From NCBI GenBank assembly GCA_914767715.1, contig OU612067.1, positions 186,001-250,000 of the forward strand: a stretch of DNA of 64,000 nucleotides, read 5' to 3'. Under the pieces are notes generated by a model that was not told where the DNA came from, ran no database searches, and saw nothing but the letters and a program-made list of their open reading frames with translations. A program made the position numbers and the translations under genes. Source of the stretch: Membranipora membranacea. Lineage: Eukaryota; Bryozoa; Gymnolaemata; Cheilostomatida; Membraniporidae. Below, piece after piece: positions 25,979-36,479 of the stretch (positions are counted from its first letter, which is position 1; each line of letters starts with the position of its first letter).

Positions 25979-28900
25979 CTACAAGAATATAAGATATGTT
26001 CATTTATAAAGATGTCAACCACATCGCCAGGCTGCTGCAGTAAGAACCTATAGGCCTACATATGCATATATGGTAACTGCAGATTTCCAAGTGGGCATTG
26101 GGTGGCTGCTAAAGAGTCATCCAGTTGTTCGAATAGGCACCCGACTGCATAAAATATATCTATATCTATATATATCAAAATAGCTTGGCGGTTAAGTCCG
26201 TAACAGAAGCGGTTGGATATGTAAATGAAGTGGATGGGTATAGTATAAGACACTCATTGTTAGGGTGGCAAACACATCAACAAATATTATTGTACCACAC
26301 CCATCAAGAGGGTTTGCTGCAATAAAACCAATTCGCAGCAAACCAATTTGGGCGATGCATCCAAATAGCCAATTTAAAGACAGTTAGAGTGGAGTTATAG
26401 CCTGGAAAACCCATCTGATCTGTCTTCAACTAAACATACATGTGGATTTAGTACCCTGTAATCAGCTGACAGCAGTTATATCCAGCCAAAGATAGACTTA
26501 GCAAGAGAAGTTTGCATTTGTGAGTTTGACCAACAAGTTAGAGATTAATTGAGACCAACTCCTTGGTATGATACAGTTATTTTAACTAAGCAGGAAGTGT
26601 TTTGGCAACACTCAATAGTTGCAGCGAAAGATAACTCTATCGTATGGCAGGGATGATTCACTATCTATCATGCACAGTACATGTGATGACACTGTAGTAA
26701 GAGAGCTCCTAGTCTACCGTCTGCTTTAAAACGACGTCAACGTGGTGTGAAAACATAGAAGAACAACACTACAGAAAAAGCTTCAACTGCCTCAATAATT
26801 TTCTGCTCCACTGAAATATCACATGCACATAAATATGCCAGTGCTGTTGCACTCACAGAAACCTCGCTTAACGACAAATAGACAGCCAGAAGCCAGTTTG
26901 ATTATATCGGTGTATTCAGACCTGATCGTGACGCATCAACCTGTAATAAGTCCAGGGTAGTGAATGTCTCTGGTTAGTGAATAAGTCATCAGGTACCAAT
27001 ACACAGTTTACCAATTCAACCTATCCATTTAGACAAGGAACTTATAACTTTTGCACATAATATGTTGTCCGCATTACATTCTCAGGGAGATTAATGTGGT
27101 GAGCTTGTTTGCCATCTAAATACCGAGGCCAGACGTAAGCAGCCAGTCAGCCTCAGTGATTGTAGAGGGCTTTGTCAGCCTCAGTGATTGTAGAGGGCGC
27201 TTTGTCAAGTGACCCGCAGTGAAACAGCAGTAGTAGTGGTGGGAGATTTCAACAGAACAATATTACCAAAATACTTACAGCAGCAATAATGTCTCACTCA
27301 GCACCAGAAATGAGACCCAGCTAGATCTCTGCTACTCAGATATCGAGCAGCCTTCCAATCAGATGCACTGCTGGTGCTGCCCCTGAGTAAAAGAAGCCCT
27401 AAGACCTTCGCAGTACAATCAGAGACTATGGATATCTATAGTCTATAGTATCTGGTACAATTAGTCCCAACATATGAGATCAAGAGAACAAAAAGGAAAA
27501 AAGTCAAAATCACAAAGCAGATAATATACGCTGTAACTAGTGACAAATTCAAGGCTTCATTTGAAACCACTGACTGATTTAGCTTGAGAGATAACATAAC
27601 AACCTAAACTAGACCATCAGAGATAATAGTCACTATATAAACCAGGTTGGGCTATCCTATCAGAGACTATGGATTATCTATAGCCTCTCGTCCTATTGCT
27701 ATTTTTAACTGCCAATTTTTAAATGTCAAAATTAAGTTATAAAAGTGAATACTGTAGACAAAGGTAATTATCCTATTGAAGTAAAGTGGACTCAGTTTAT
27801 GCAGGATGGATGTGTAAAATCAAGCCCAAACTCTCCTAACCAGATAAACCCCTATCACTGTTACCAAGCTCCTTACCATTGCTCATTGATGTAGCTTTGG
27901 CCCATGATTCGAAGCATAGAAACTCTCTGGCTATCTAACTTTGTTAGCGTTGAGACTGATAACATAACAAGCCAAACCACAATTCCATACGATGTGATTT
28001 CAAAACAAGGGAACTTATTGTTTAAAACTCCTCGCTGAAAGCCAGTCAACAGGTCACAACCAAGTTATTTTTTGAGTTAAGGTTAGGGTAAAAGGAGACC
28101 TTCGCTTCGAGGATAATATCCAAAGGATTCAGAACACAAACAAAATAGTTTTTGAGAGTCATTTCTGTCCGTTAGTTTTGGTTAAATTCTTGTAATCAAC
28201 AATGAATGTCATTGGACCATTCCAACTTGCCAGCTTATTTAAAAAAGACTTGTGATGTGATTACTGATAACTGATAACGGCTAACCCTACCAAAACTTCC
28301 TGGAATGACACAAATCACAAGACTCACAGTATCTTGTAAGGTTTGTATTTGGATTTTTAATTTGGTGCCCTAATAACAATCTGTTTTATAATCAGTAATC
28401 TAAACAATGTTAACTTAAATTCCGTCACAGCTTCTTTTATACGTATATGAAAGCTGCCAAGTTCCTCAAAGTGAAAATTTACCTCTTCAAAATCCAGAGG
28501 TTGAGATGACAAACATATCGCAGAGAAATAATCATATCGACACAGTATTGGTGATAAAATTATGATGATGCCAACATTAATTTTGGGCTGTTCACGAAAC
28601 CCCACATGATACTTATCTTTATTTAAGCAGAAACAGTAGTTGCAACATGATTTCGGTGTCACACATAAACTTGTGTTGATCTTGTTGGTAGTGCTCTAAT
28701 GTTGACCAATTTATGAGTAGGGTTGTTAATGGTTGCAGAGAGCCCCAACCCTTGGGGTTAATTGTCAAACAGCGTGGTCCGCTAATTTTGATGGATATTC
28801 CAGTACAGAATATTCAAACTTTAAACCACTGTAAGCTCTAATGGTTATCTTTTATTGGTTGATAGTATTCCCTGTGATTAGTGAGCAAGAAGAACTGTAT

Positions 28901-29063
28901 TATTGAGCATAAAATTCAGAACATGATTGGTGTGGAAGACAAATATATATCACACAAAAATTGGTAAAAGGCGACGGAATGTAAAATCTAAGTTAGCGAA
29001 AAAGATCAGTTACAGCTGTAATGGATAGTTTTTGATTAATAACTAGTAATATGATGGCTTGAG
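25979..29063. other. Intergenic region between acyltransferase copies B and C
   Basis: Upstream region of copy B. A 28-30-bp direct duplication lies at 27146-27203. The right part (from about 28860) is the 3' flank of copy C and resembles the 3' flank of B. The longest ORF (28357-28662, minus) has no recognisable domain. I see no gene. Confidence 0.5.
27146..27203. repeat. Direct duplication, about 28 bp
   Basis: GTCAGCCTCAGTGATTGTAG plus AGGGCTTT occurs twice back to back. The second copy has a two-base insertion. Confidence 0.9.
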
Positions 29064-32000
29064 CTAATCGGAGTGTTGTTTAAGATCTGGCATCTCTACA
29101 TAACCTTGGGTATATATAGTCTTCCAGAGATCGAACACTCCAGTTTTAGGTTTGGTTAACTTAACCAAAGCTGACAGCTCTGGGTGTCCAAAATCTACCT
29201 TTGGCAAACCGAGTAATCTGAAAGAGAAAAATTTTGGTGAAAATTATGCAGTTAGAGCACTTGTTTTATTCTAGTTGGAGTTGTCCAATAAATTGATAAG
29301 AGCAGACAACTGAACAACTACCATTATCTTCTTCATACAAACAAATCTGTGACCAAGCAGACTTTTTTCTAATGAATAATTAGTAAACACCGAGCTGTGA
29401 GCAGCTAGCACCTAGCTGTGAGAGCTCTTGTGAGAGCTGTGAGAGCTGTGAGATACATACAATACATTAAAAGATAACGTCGTACATCAGTACAGCGGTT
29501 TATATTCACTCACTTGCTCATGTGATCTCGGTAGTTATCAGCGTATAACTCAGGATTCATCTTCTCTTCTTCACTTGGGTTATATACAGGATGGAACGTT
29601 AACTCAAACCTCGTATAAGGTGTACATAAGAGTAGGGTGACTAAGGCTATCCTGAAACAGAGACAATGCAGTACCATAATGTTATATAGCATGGAAACTT
29701 ACTGAAAGGTGGAATTTAAAATGAATGATATTTTCTTGAGTTGCTATCATACTCACACTACACACAGTGTTGTTCAAATGATAAAGTAAAGTAAACTTAT
29801 AATTGCTATTAAGTCTTTTACTCTTGCTGATATTAAAAGCTCTTTCAAACACTAATAATGTGCCCATAGTTAAGTACTTAGCACAGAAAACTGAATTATC
29901 GCTAGTTTTTTTGCAAACCGACAGCCATGACCGGGTTCAAGATTTCACCACTAGCGGACAACATTGATAAGATATAAGAACAAATAATAATAAGCAATGA
30001 CCTCCCTTTAACTCAGGAGAAACAACATCAGGGGATAAACATGTAGCTGTGGGCACACCACTGTACAACACACTGCACAACATACCCCCCCCCCCCCCAC
30101 TAGAGGCAGATCTGTGTACTGTGCAGTGGTATGCACACACTACTGTATGTTGTATCCCCATATAGTGAAGGCAACAAACTCGCTCTTCCTCAGGAAGACC
30201 AACAACGCGATATTGACCGATCAGCATACAGTGCCGCGATATCGACCAATCAGCATACAGTGCCGCTAGTGCTGTGTTTGGGATATTTGTGAAAATAAAA
30301 ATGGCAGCTAAGTTATTAAATCATAATTGCATCTATGAAATAAGTTGGCTATTAATCGATTGTTTCAAAGCGCTCATAGTCATAAAAATTAGTGGTCAGG
30401 TCACAGGAAAGCATCTTACCCTAGACTTACCCTAGACTTCTATAGTCTCATCACCTGCCCACGGTGGTCAACCTATCTATCATGTCAATATCAATACACA
30501 CTTTTATTGTGATGCTAATTTCTTTGGATGCTCAAGAAAATATATTTAGGTTGATAAGCTGGACCCCAATCCATGCTCAAGTGATAGAGCACACATGAAG
30601 TTCTAATCCCGTATTTCACTTTGCCAAACATCGTCCAATTTAATGAGTAGCAAGCCTCATAAGCAATATCATGTCTTTAGAATACTTCACGAGATATCTT
30701 GTTCATGGTGTATTCAGAGACCACTGTGTTTTTGTTGAAGCCACAATAATAATTGACTGTATCAATGTCTATCAATGTAAGGTAGAGATATTCAAGTATT
30801 AACAACTTACAGTCCGGGTCCTGTGTTCACCCACGTAGTCACATCTAATCTATTATTATATTTTACTGTCACAGGCTGAATCGGTACTCCAGGAAGAAAA
30901 CATCCTAAAATAAAAACAACAAAACGATCTCAGTATATATTATAACTATGGATGTGGCGTTGTCTGGTATTTTGTGAGTAGTGAGATTAGAAAATCACAT
31001 TATTCACAACAGTATAAATATAATGTTAATAGCAAACACACCGACCCAACCCAGCAAGCAACGGGCAAAACTCCTAAAAGAGATCAGTATACCTATTGCA
31101 CCCTTCAGACACAGTGTCAAAGTCATAATATCTGATTCGGAGAACTATGAATAAATCATCCTTCCCGTCTGAGCAAGGAGTAACAGTCGTCTGAGCAACA
31201 GCGAAATAGCACCGATTATGTCATAATACTGACAATACTAGTAATGGCTAGAAGTGAAGAAATGAGATGTTCATCACCAGACAGATGTGGCTTTATGCTG
31301 CTGAATCCCCCTATGAGGATGTTGTACTAGAGAATATTCTAACTCAAGACCTGCATATTTGTCCCAAATTCACATCAATGTAAACGGTTATGATTTTGTG
31401 ATTAAACTCAGTTGTGTTGCACCTTTAGCACTCATTGTTAGCATATCCTTTTGTCATATTGTGACTTTTGTTTTCTGAGCATAACTCAAACCATTGAGCC
31501 GAACATAACTGGTTTTAGCAAGACTTATATCGAAGGCCCTTTTTGCTTTGTTTTTCAAAATCAAAACAAAAGAAGGGCCTTTAAGATAAGGCCTGTTTCA
31601 GCTAGATGTAACAAATTTTGGTTGGCCAGCCGGTTTTATAAGTAACTCACCGAGCTTGTAGGGCAGGAGAGCAGTGGCTACAGTACAAACACCTTCAGGG
31701 AAAACCACCACCTGATTCCACCTGCCATTACTCGTCGCTCGTCTCGTCAGCTCCTGAGCGCATTTCCTACGAGACTCAGGATCCTTCCGACTCACGCAAA
31801 TACTCTCATTAACTCTATATATCTTGTTTATTATTGGTAATTTAGAATTCTCCATAGCTGTTACCACACCTGGGAAACCACATACCGCACCCCCGATAGT
31901 GTCTAAGTAGGAAGAGTGAGGACCCATGCCTATGATTGGAGCTTCCTTGCTAGATGCCTGTTTGCCTGTGACCGTCTGTGACACAAGGCCTGCCGAGAAC

Positions 32001-32660
32001 CAGGCACAGCGGATAAGGAATGCAGTCAGAAATTTGAGCTGCCTACAAGAGACAAAATAATATTGCCTGATGAAAAAAATCCCTACAGAAATCCTGTATA
32101 TAATTGAGGGGTTTACAATGTCCTCGTCATCAGTCGGTAATTAAAACGAAATTAGATAAGAGCTCTGCTAACTCACCGTCTCCAACCTGTTAGTGGTTCA
32201 TCAGGCTCTAGTGGTAAGCCCCAGACAGCAATACTGGCTGGAAACCAGGCTATGGCCACAAAGGATAGGAAAAGTATTAGTTTAATAGGTGCCAGTGTAA
32301 CCATCATAACAGCCCACTGAAATAAGATAGAGAGAGAAGATAAAAGCTATATGAGGACTGATTCATATCAACTGAGGCTGTCACTCTAAGTAATAGACAT
32401 TTAAAGCATCAGGATTAGCTGACCACTGCCAGTGTGGATTAATGTGAGAATCCAAGTTAATAATTTTAGAAGCCTACGATGATTTTGTCTGTAGTTGTTG
32501 GGTTGAGTCGGTAAATGAATGGATGTGGAGAATCTGCATCAAAGTCTTTGATGACCCCATAAATATCGCGAGGGGACTTATCATGTGAGGAGGTATGTAC
32601 ACGATCCCCGTTAGTTTTATCTCCGTCTCCCACATGGTGACCATTACTCTTCACCTCCAT
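29064..32660 (-). CDS. LPCAT-type lysophospholipid acyltransferase, tandem copy C (complete, 6 exons)
   Basis: Exons: 32660-32478, 32316-32177, 32042-31651, 30904-30811, 29651-29514 and 29217-29064 (TAG), 366 aa. The HX4D box is HSSYLD and the third motif FPEGVC, as in the other copies. Exon 3 has its own changes: INKIYRVNESICVSRKDPE where A has VNKLFRVNESIYVRRNDPD, and RRATSNGRW for KRATSNGKW. The last exon is the most different (DFGHPELSALVKLTKPKTG) and ends DLKQHSD. The exon-1 donor is GTAGGC rather than GTAAGC. The exon-3 donor has a single 19-bp unit and no array. The 5' UTR acceptor at 32679-32680 is followed within 15 bp by a 30-bp array. The frame is intact. Confidence 0.93.
30085..30264. 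repeat. Poly-C run and 29-bp duplication in copy C intron 4
   Basis: About 14 consecutive C at 30085-30098, flanked by partly inverted CACTGCACAAC / GTGCAGTGG words. At 30207-30264 a 29-bp unit (GCGATATTGACCGATCAGCA plus TACAGTGCC) occurs twice. A sequence like 30120-30160 recurs near 23840-23885, suggesting remnants of a shared old transposon. Confidence 0.6.
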
Positions 32661-32691
32661 AGTGATCGTCAGATCGGCCTACAAGAATAAA

Positions 32692-32882
32692 ATATATGTC
32701 TATATAGAGATGACTGGTTTGTACTGATATGTCTATATAGAGATGACTGGTTTGTACTGAGGCTATATAGAGATGACTGGTTTGTACTGAGGCTATATAG
32801 AGATGACTGGTTTGTACTGAGGCTATATAGAGATGACTGGTTTGTACTGAGGCTATATAGAGATGACTGGTTTGTACTGAGG
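32692..32882. repeat. 30-bp minisatellite beside the copy C 5' UTR acceptor, 6 copies
   Basis: Unit TATATAGAGATGACTGGTTT plus GTACTGAGGC. It starts about 15 bp from the acceptor of the exon carrying the copy C start codon. Copy A has one unit-like TCTATATAGAG at the same place, so the array grew from pre-existing intron sequence. Confidence 0.9.
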
Positions 32883-33026
32883 CGTATCACTGTCAGGCAA
32901 TCATCCGTTGCTAAATCGGCAACCTGGTTACCTAAAATGCATCTAGTTAGAAATGTCAAAAAGGTTGGGATGGGTTTCACATCAGAAGCGATACTGGACA
33001 CTAATCATCAGGGTGACGAAACCACC

Positions 33027-33120
33027 CGATGGGTTTATCCCAGCGTTAGTTAGCATACCGGGCCCATCTGATGGGTTTATCACAGCTTTAGTTAGCGTAC
33101 CGGGCCCATCCAAATGGGTT
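33027..33120. repeat. 42-bp tandem repeat, about 2.3 copies
   Basis: GATGGGTTTATCCCAGCGTT... ending in ACCGGGCCCATC, repeated with a few substitutions. Confidence 0.85.
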
Positions 33121-33284
33121 TACTGAGATAAATCCATCTGCGACCGATGTTTGTGACAGGCACACAGAAGTTGAAACAAGGTGGATGGCCCTTTTACAGA
33201 CATGTGGTAGATGCGTAGGATCCTCAGATATGATGTGCTATAAAGTGTCCGCCACACATATATGTAAAAGGTTGATAGAAATGG

Positions 33285-33536
33285 TTGATTAAAAAATGCT
33301 TGAGTTTTATCACACGCCACATCCCATGGGTAGCGAAATACCAGTTGCCTTAGGGGCTAGGCCACAATATTTGTAGGCTACCAGGTTGCTCTCTGTTTGC
33401 AGGCAGGAGCACACCTGGGGACAACCAAACCCCAGTAGATGATGGCCCGGTCTGCAGTGTGAATCGAACCCACGACCTTTAACATTTGCATGCAAGGAAC
33501 AGCGCGAACCAACTGAGCTACCTCTTACTCCTAAAG
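33285..33536 (-). mobile_element. tRNA-derived SINE, family 1, minus copy
   Basis: Read on the minus strand the head has AGGTAGCTCAGTTGG (A box) and GTGGGTTCGATTCAC (B box). The body shares GGTGTGCTC, TGCAAACAGAGAGCAA and the terminal GTGATAA..TTTAATCAACC with the plus copy at 35111-35395. About 250 bp. Confidence 0.8.
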
Positions 33537-35033
33537 GGCCATCCGCTTGTGACAAAATACCCTACCGGTAATGCTAACTGGCTATCTATTTCACCTTGTA
33601 CCAATCTCGAAGTGTTGGTCGCCAAATAGTAATCATCCGGATGGGCTTGGATCGCAGTAATCTTTGCTGGATTTGTCTGGCGGATGATGAGTGTCTACAA
33701 CCCAGCCTCCTCTGTTACAAACCCATCCATCTGTCGCAGTCAATTTTGTGTCCGGATGCATTTTATGCAACCTGGATGCCTATTGGGCAACAACCAGTTG
33801 ATACGCGGTCATCCGCTGGATGCCGTTACCATTCGTCAGACACACCCCTTGAACTTATACATGTCTTTTATTTTGCAATTGTGACTGCCCAGTATCAACT
33901 GACCAACTTGAATGCCCATGTAAATAGCATGTAACCCTGATAAGTCAGATAAACATTTACTGTTACACGGGCATTCTCTCCGTCTGTTAACCCAACTCTT
34001 TGACCCAGCTAGAGTCATAGTTATGTCTCCCATTCAAGACTACTAGGCCTATCACCTCTGATTCACAAGCTAGTTTTAAATCCAGTTTGTTAATTTTGCC
34101 TCTGATAAATACATTTACAGTTACACTCAAGAAGGCATAGATTTACACCAATTAACCTTACACTTGCCACAGCTCAGTTATCCCACTGGATGTCTATGCA
34201 CTAGATTGTGTGTAAAATCAGCTGATGTATGATGCCACACTGACATCGAGACTACACTATTATTCATGCGATAGTAAGTCACGTGATCAATGTGATGCTG
34301 ATGAACTTTCTATGGTGACCAAACTAGGTCAACTGGTGTTTCATTCATAAAAAAAAGCACTCGCAACTTTGGAGTTGCCCCTCTACTTCATGTCGCAGGC
34401 GTTTCAGAAATGAATGGGGAAACTCAAACATTAACGATGAAATGACAACGAATGATTTTGGAGAATCCAGAGTAGAGTACCCTCCGACAGTGGCCCAAGT
34501 GTGTACTCTACTCTTTGGGTTGACATGACCCAAATGTCCTTGATGCAGCCCACAGGGAAATTTTTTGAAATATTTTGAACAAATTATGCAAATCTATGCA
34601 TATTGAGCAAAACGTTTATGCAGAAATATAGATCTGTAATCAGGGAGTTACAGAGAATTACAGAATTACAGAGTTTTTCAAACTCCTTGCTGTAATTGTA
34701 TGATTGAGAACATTATTGATATCTGGTCAAAAAGGGACGTTATCAGACAGTTTATCTTGCAAAGGCTCCATGGGGAACTGTGCTCTAAGCGTCCCCTCTC
34801 TATATTCCTTTGTGGGTACTCAGTTCCCACCTGTTCCCACCAGGGAGAATGTTCCCACTCTCTTCTAACACTGTCCTCCATGCACATTTCGCTTTTGTAC
34901 AAAAATCTTGTTACAGACAAAGAATTTCTGTGACCTATTCAGACTTGCCAGCTGTTTTCGATAATATTTGACTACAAAACACCAAAACTTAGAATTGACA
35001 CCATTCAAACTCTTAGTCTGCAACTAGACACAT

Positions 35034-35110
35034 CGCTAACAGCTGAACATTCATCTATGTGTGACATGTGTGACACATGTCACACATAGATGAATGTTCA
35101 GCTGTTAGCG
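35034..35110. repeat. Perfect inverted repeat, 37-bp arms, 3-nt loop
   Basis: Arms at 35034-35070 and 35074-35110 are exact reverse complements (CGCTAACAGCTGAACATTCA ... and inverse), with TGA between them. It ends at the first base of the SINE head at 35111. It would form a very stable cruciform or RNA hairpin. Confidence 0.95.
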
Positions 35111-35395
35111 TAGCAGTAGGAGGTAGCTCAGTTTGTTCCTTCAGCATGCTAATTTTGAAGGTCGTGGGTTCGAAACAACTGCAGTCCATCTTCTACTCGG
35201 TATTGGTTGGCCCCCAGGTGTGCTCTGACCAGGGAGAATGGAATTCTCCCTGCTCTGACCTACCTGCAAACAGAGAGCAAAATGGTGCAAATATTGAAGC
35301 CTTGCCAATAAGGCACAAATATTTTGCCGCCCATTCCTTGGGATGGGCGAGTGATAAGACACCTGATTTTAATCAACCTTTTTATTAATCATTTT
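35111..35395 (+). mobile_element. tRNA-derived SINE, family 1, plus copy
   Basis: Head GGAGGTAGCTCAGTTTG with B box GTGGGTTCGAAAC. The body aligns with the minus copy at 33285-33536 (CAGGTGTGCTC, CTGCAAACAGAGAGCAA, TAAGGCA, GGGATGGGCGAGTGATAA) and both end TTTAATCAACC. This copy has a short internal duplication (CAGGGAGAATGGAATTCTCC) absent from the other. Confidence 0.8.
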
Positions 35396-36479
35396 AATCA
35401 GTTACTCCTTGGTTACCACATCCGAGTTCCAAAAGGATAAAACCAGCAGCATGGAAGCTTGCGACCGGGTGCAAATGTACTTAGCTAAAATCAAGAAGTT
35501 GAGAGGTCGAACATAGATACAACACAGTTGCTTTAAAATAAAAAAGATATATTTTATTTTTGATGATGTACAGTATCAATTTTTAGTCATCAAACACGTA
35601 ATCGTATGTTATATTCAAGTTTTGCGGAATGCTACAACCGCTAGAAATTCCTAAGTGACTTTTATCCTGAGTTTCCAGAATCCTCCATTTGAGAGCAGCC
35701 GCTCACTGCTTAAAATTTCGGAGGGATGGTATATGGACTGGGCCATCTTAAAGAAAGTTATACTATAATACATTGGCCTTAAATTTAATCACCTTTCCTT
35801 TGATTAAGATGATACTAGAGTGAGTGATATATATATAAGTATGCAGAGTTCTTCAACCAGAGGCGAAATTATTATTTATCTTGACTACCAGAGCATAATG
35901 GATAAGTTAGAGACAAAATATACATTTACAAAAATGTTCTAAAAGGCAATGGAATGTACATACTTGGATGGTAAAAAATCATTGCAATAATGAGGTTCGA
36001 TACAAATATAAAATAAAATAAATTCATGAAAGTGGAATGTCTGTTGCAGGGAATGCAAAGTAAAGATGGTAGCAAAACCAGAGACAGCAGTAGATAAGCC
36101 TTTAGTTCCTGGTAACAGAATCATCGATTAAATAAGTGAAGTCTTTGCTGAGTGCTAAGTGTGAGCCAGAAAATGGTCGATCTTAAAGTCATCTTTCAAG
36201 TTCACTTTGTAGATATTGCATTTTTGTCAGACAAATCAGGGCGCACAGAACTAGCGATATGTGTGAGTGTGCAGCATTGACAAAATTAACTTGGAATGTT
36301 TTTTAAATTCACATAATTATCAGAACTTACACCATAATTATTGAAATTGCTGCTCATTTTCTAAAAGTGTTTATGGCAATGCAGATTAGAAATGAGAGCC
36401 GTGTTATGTATGTATGTATCACACAGCAGATGATACCAGCAGCCTTCTCTATCAGGTGTCACCTAGGGTAGACTCAGTG

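Larger units (their letters stand above)
32679..36479. other. Intergenic region between acyltransferase copy C and the L1-family gene
   Basis: Repeat-rich and without a recognised gene: a 30-bp array (32692-32882), a 42-bp duplication (33027-33120), two SINEs of one family in opposite orientation (33285-33536 and 35111-35395) and a perfect hairpin (35034-35110). The right end is the 3' flank of the L1-family gene. Short ORFs here lie mostly inside the repeats. Confidence 0.6.

Noticed and set aside
28357-28662. 101-codon minus ORF as a gene
   Set aside because: No domain, no splice partners, and AT-rich intergenic context with low-complexity hydrophobic stretches.
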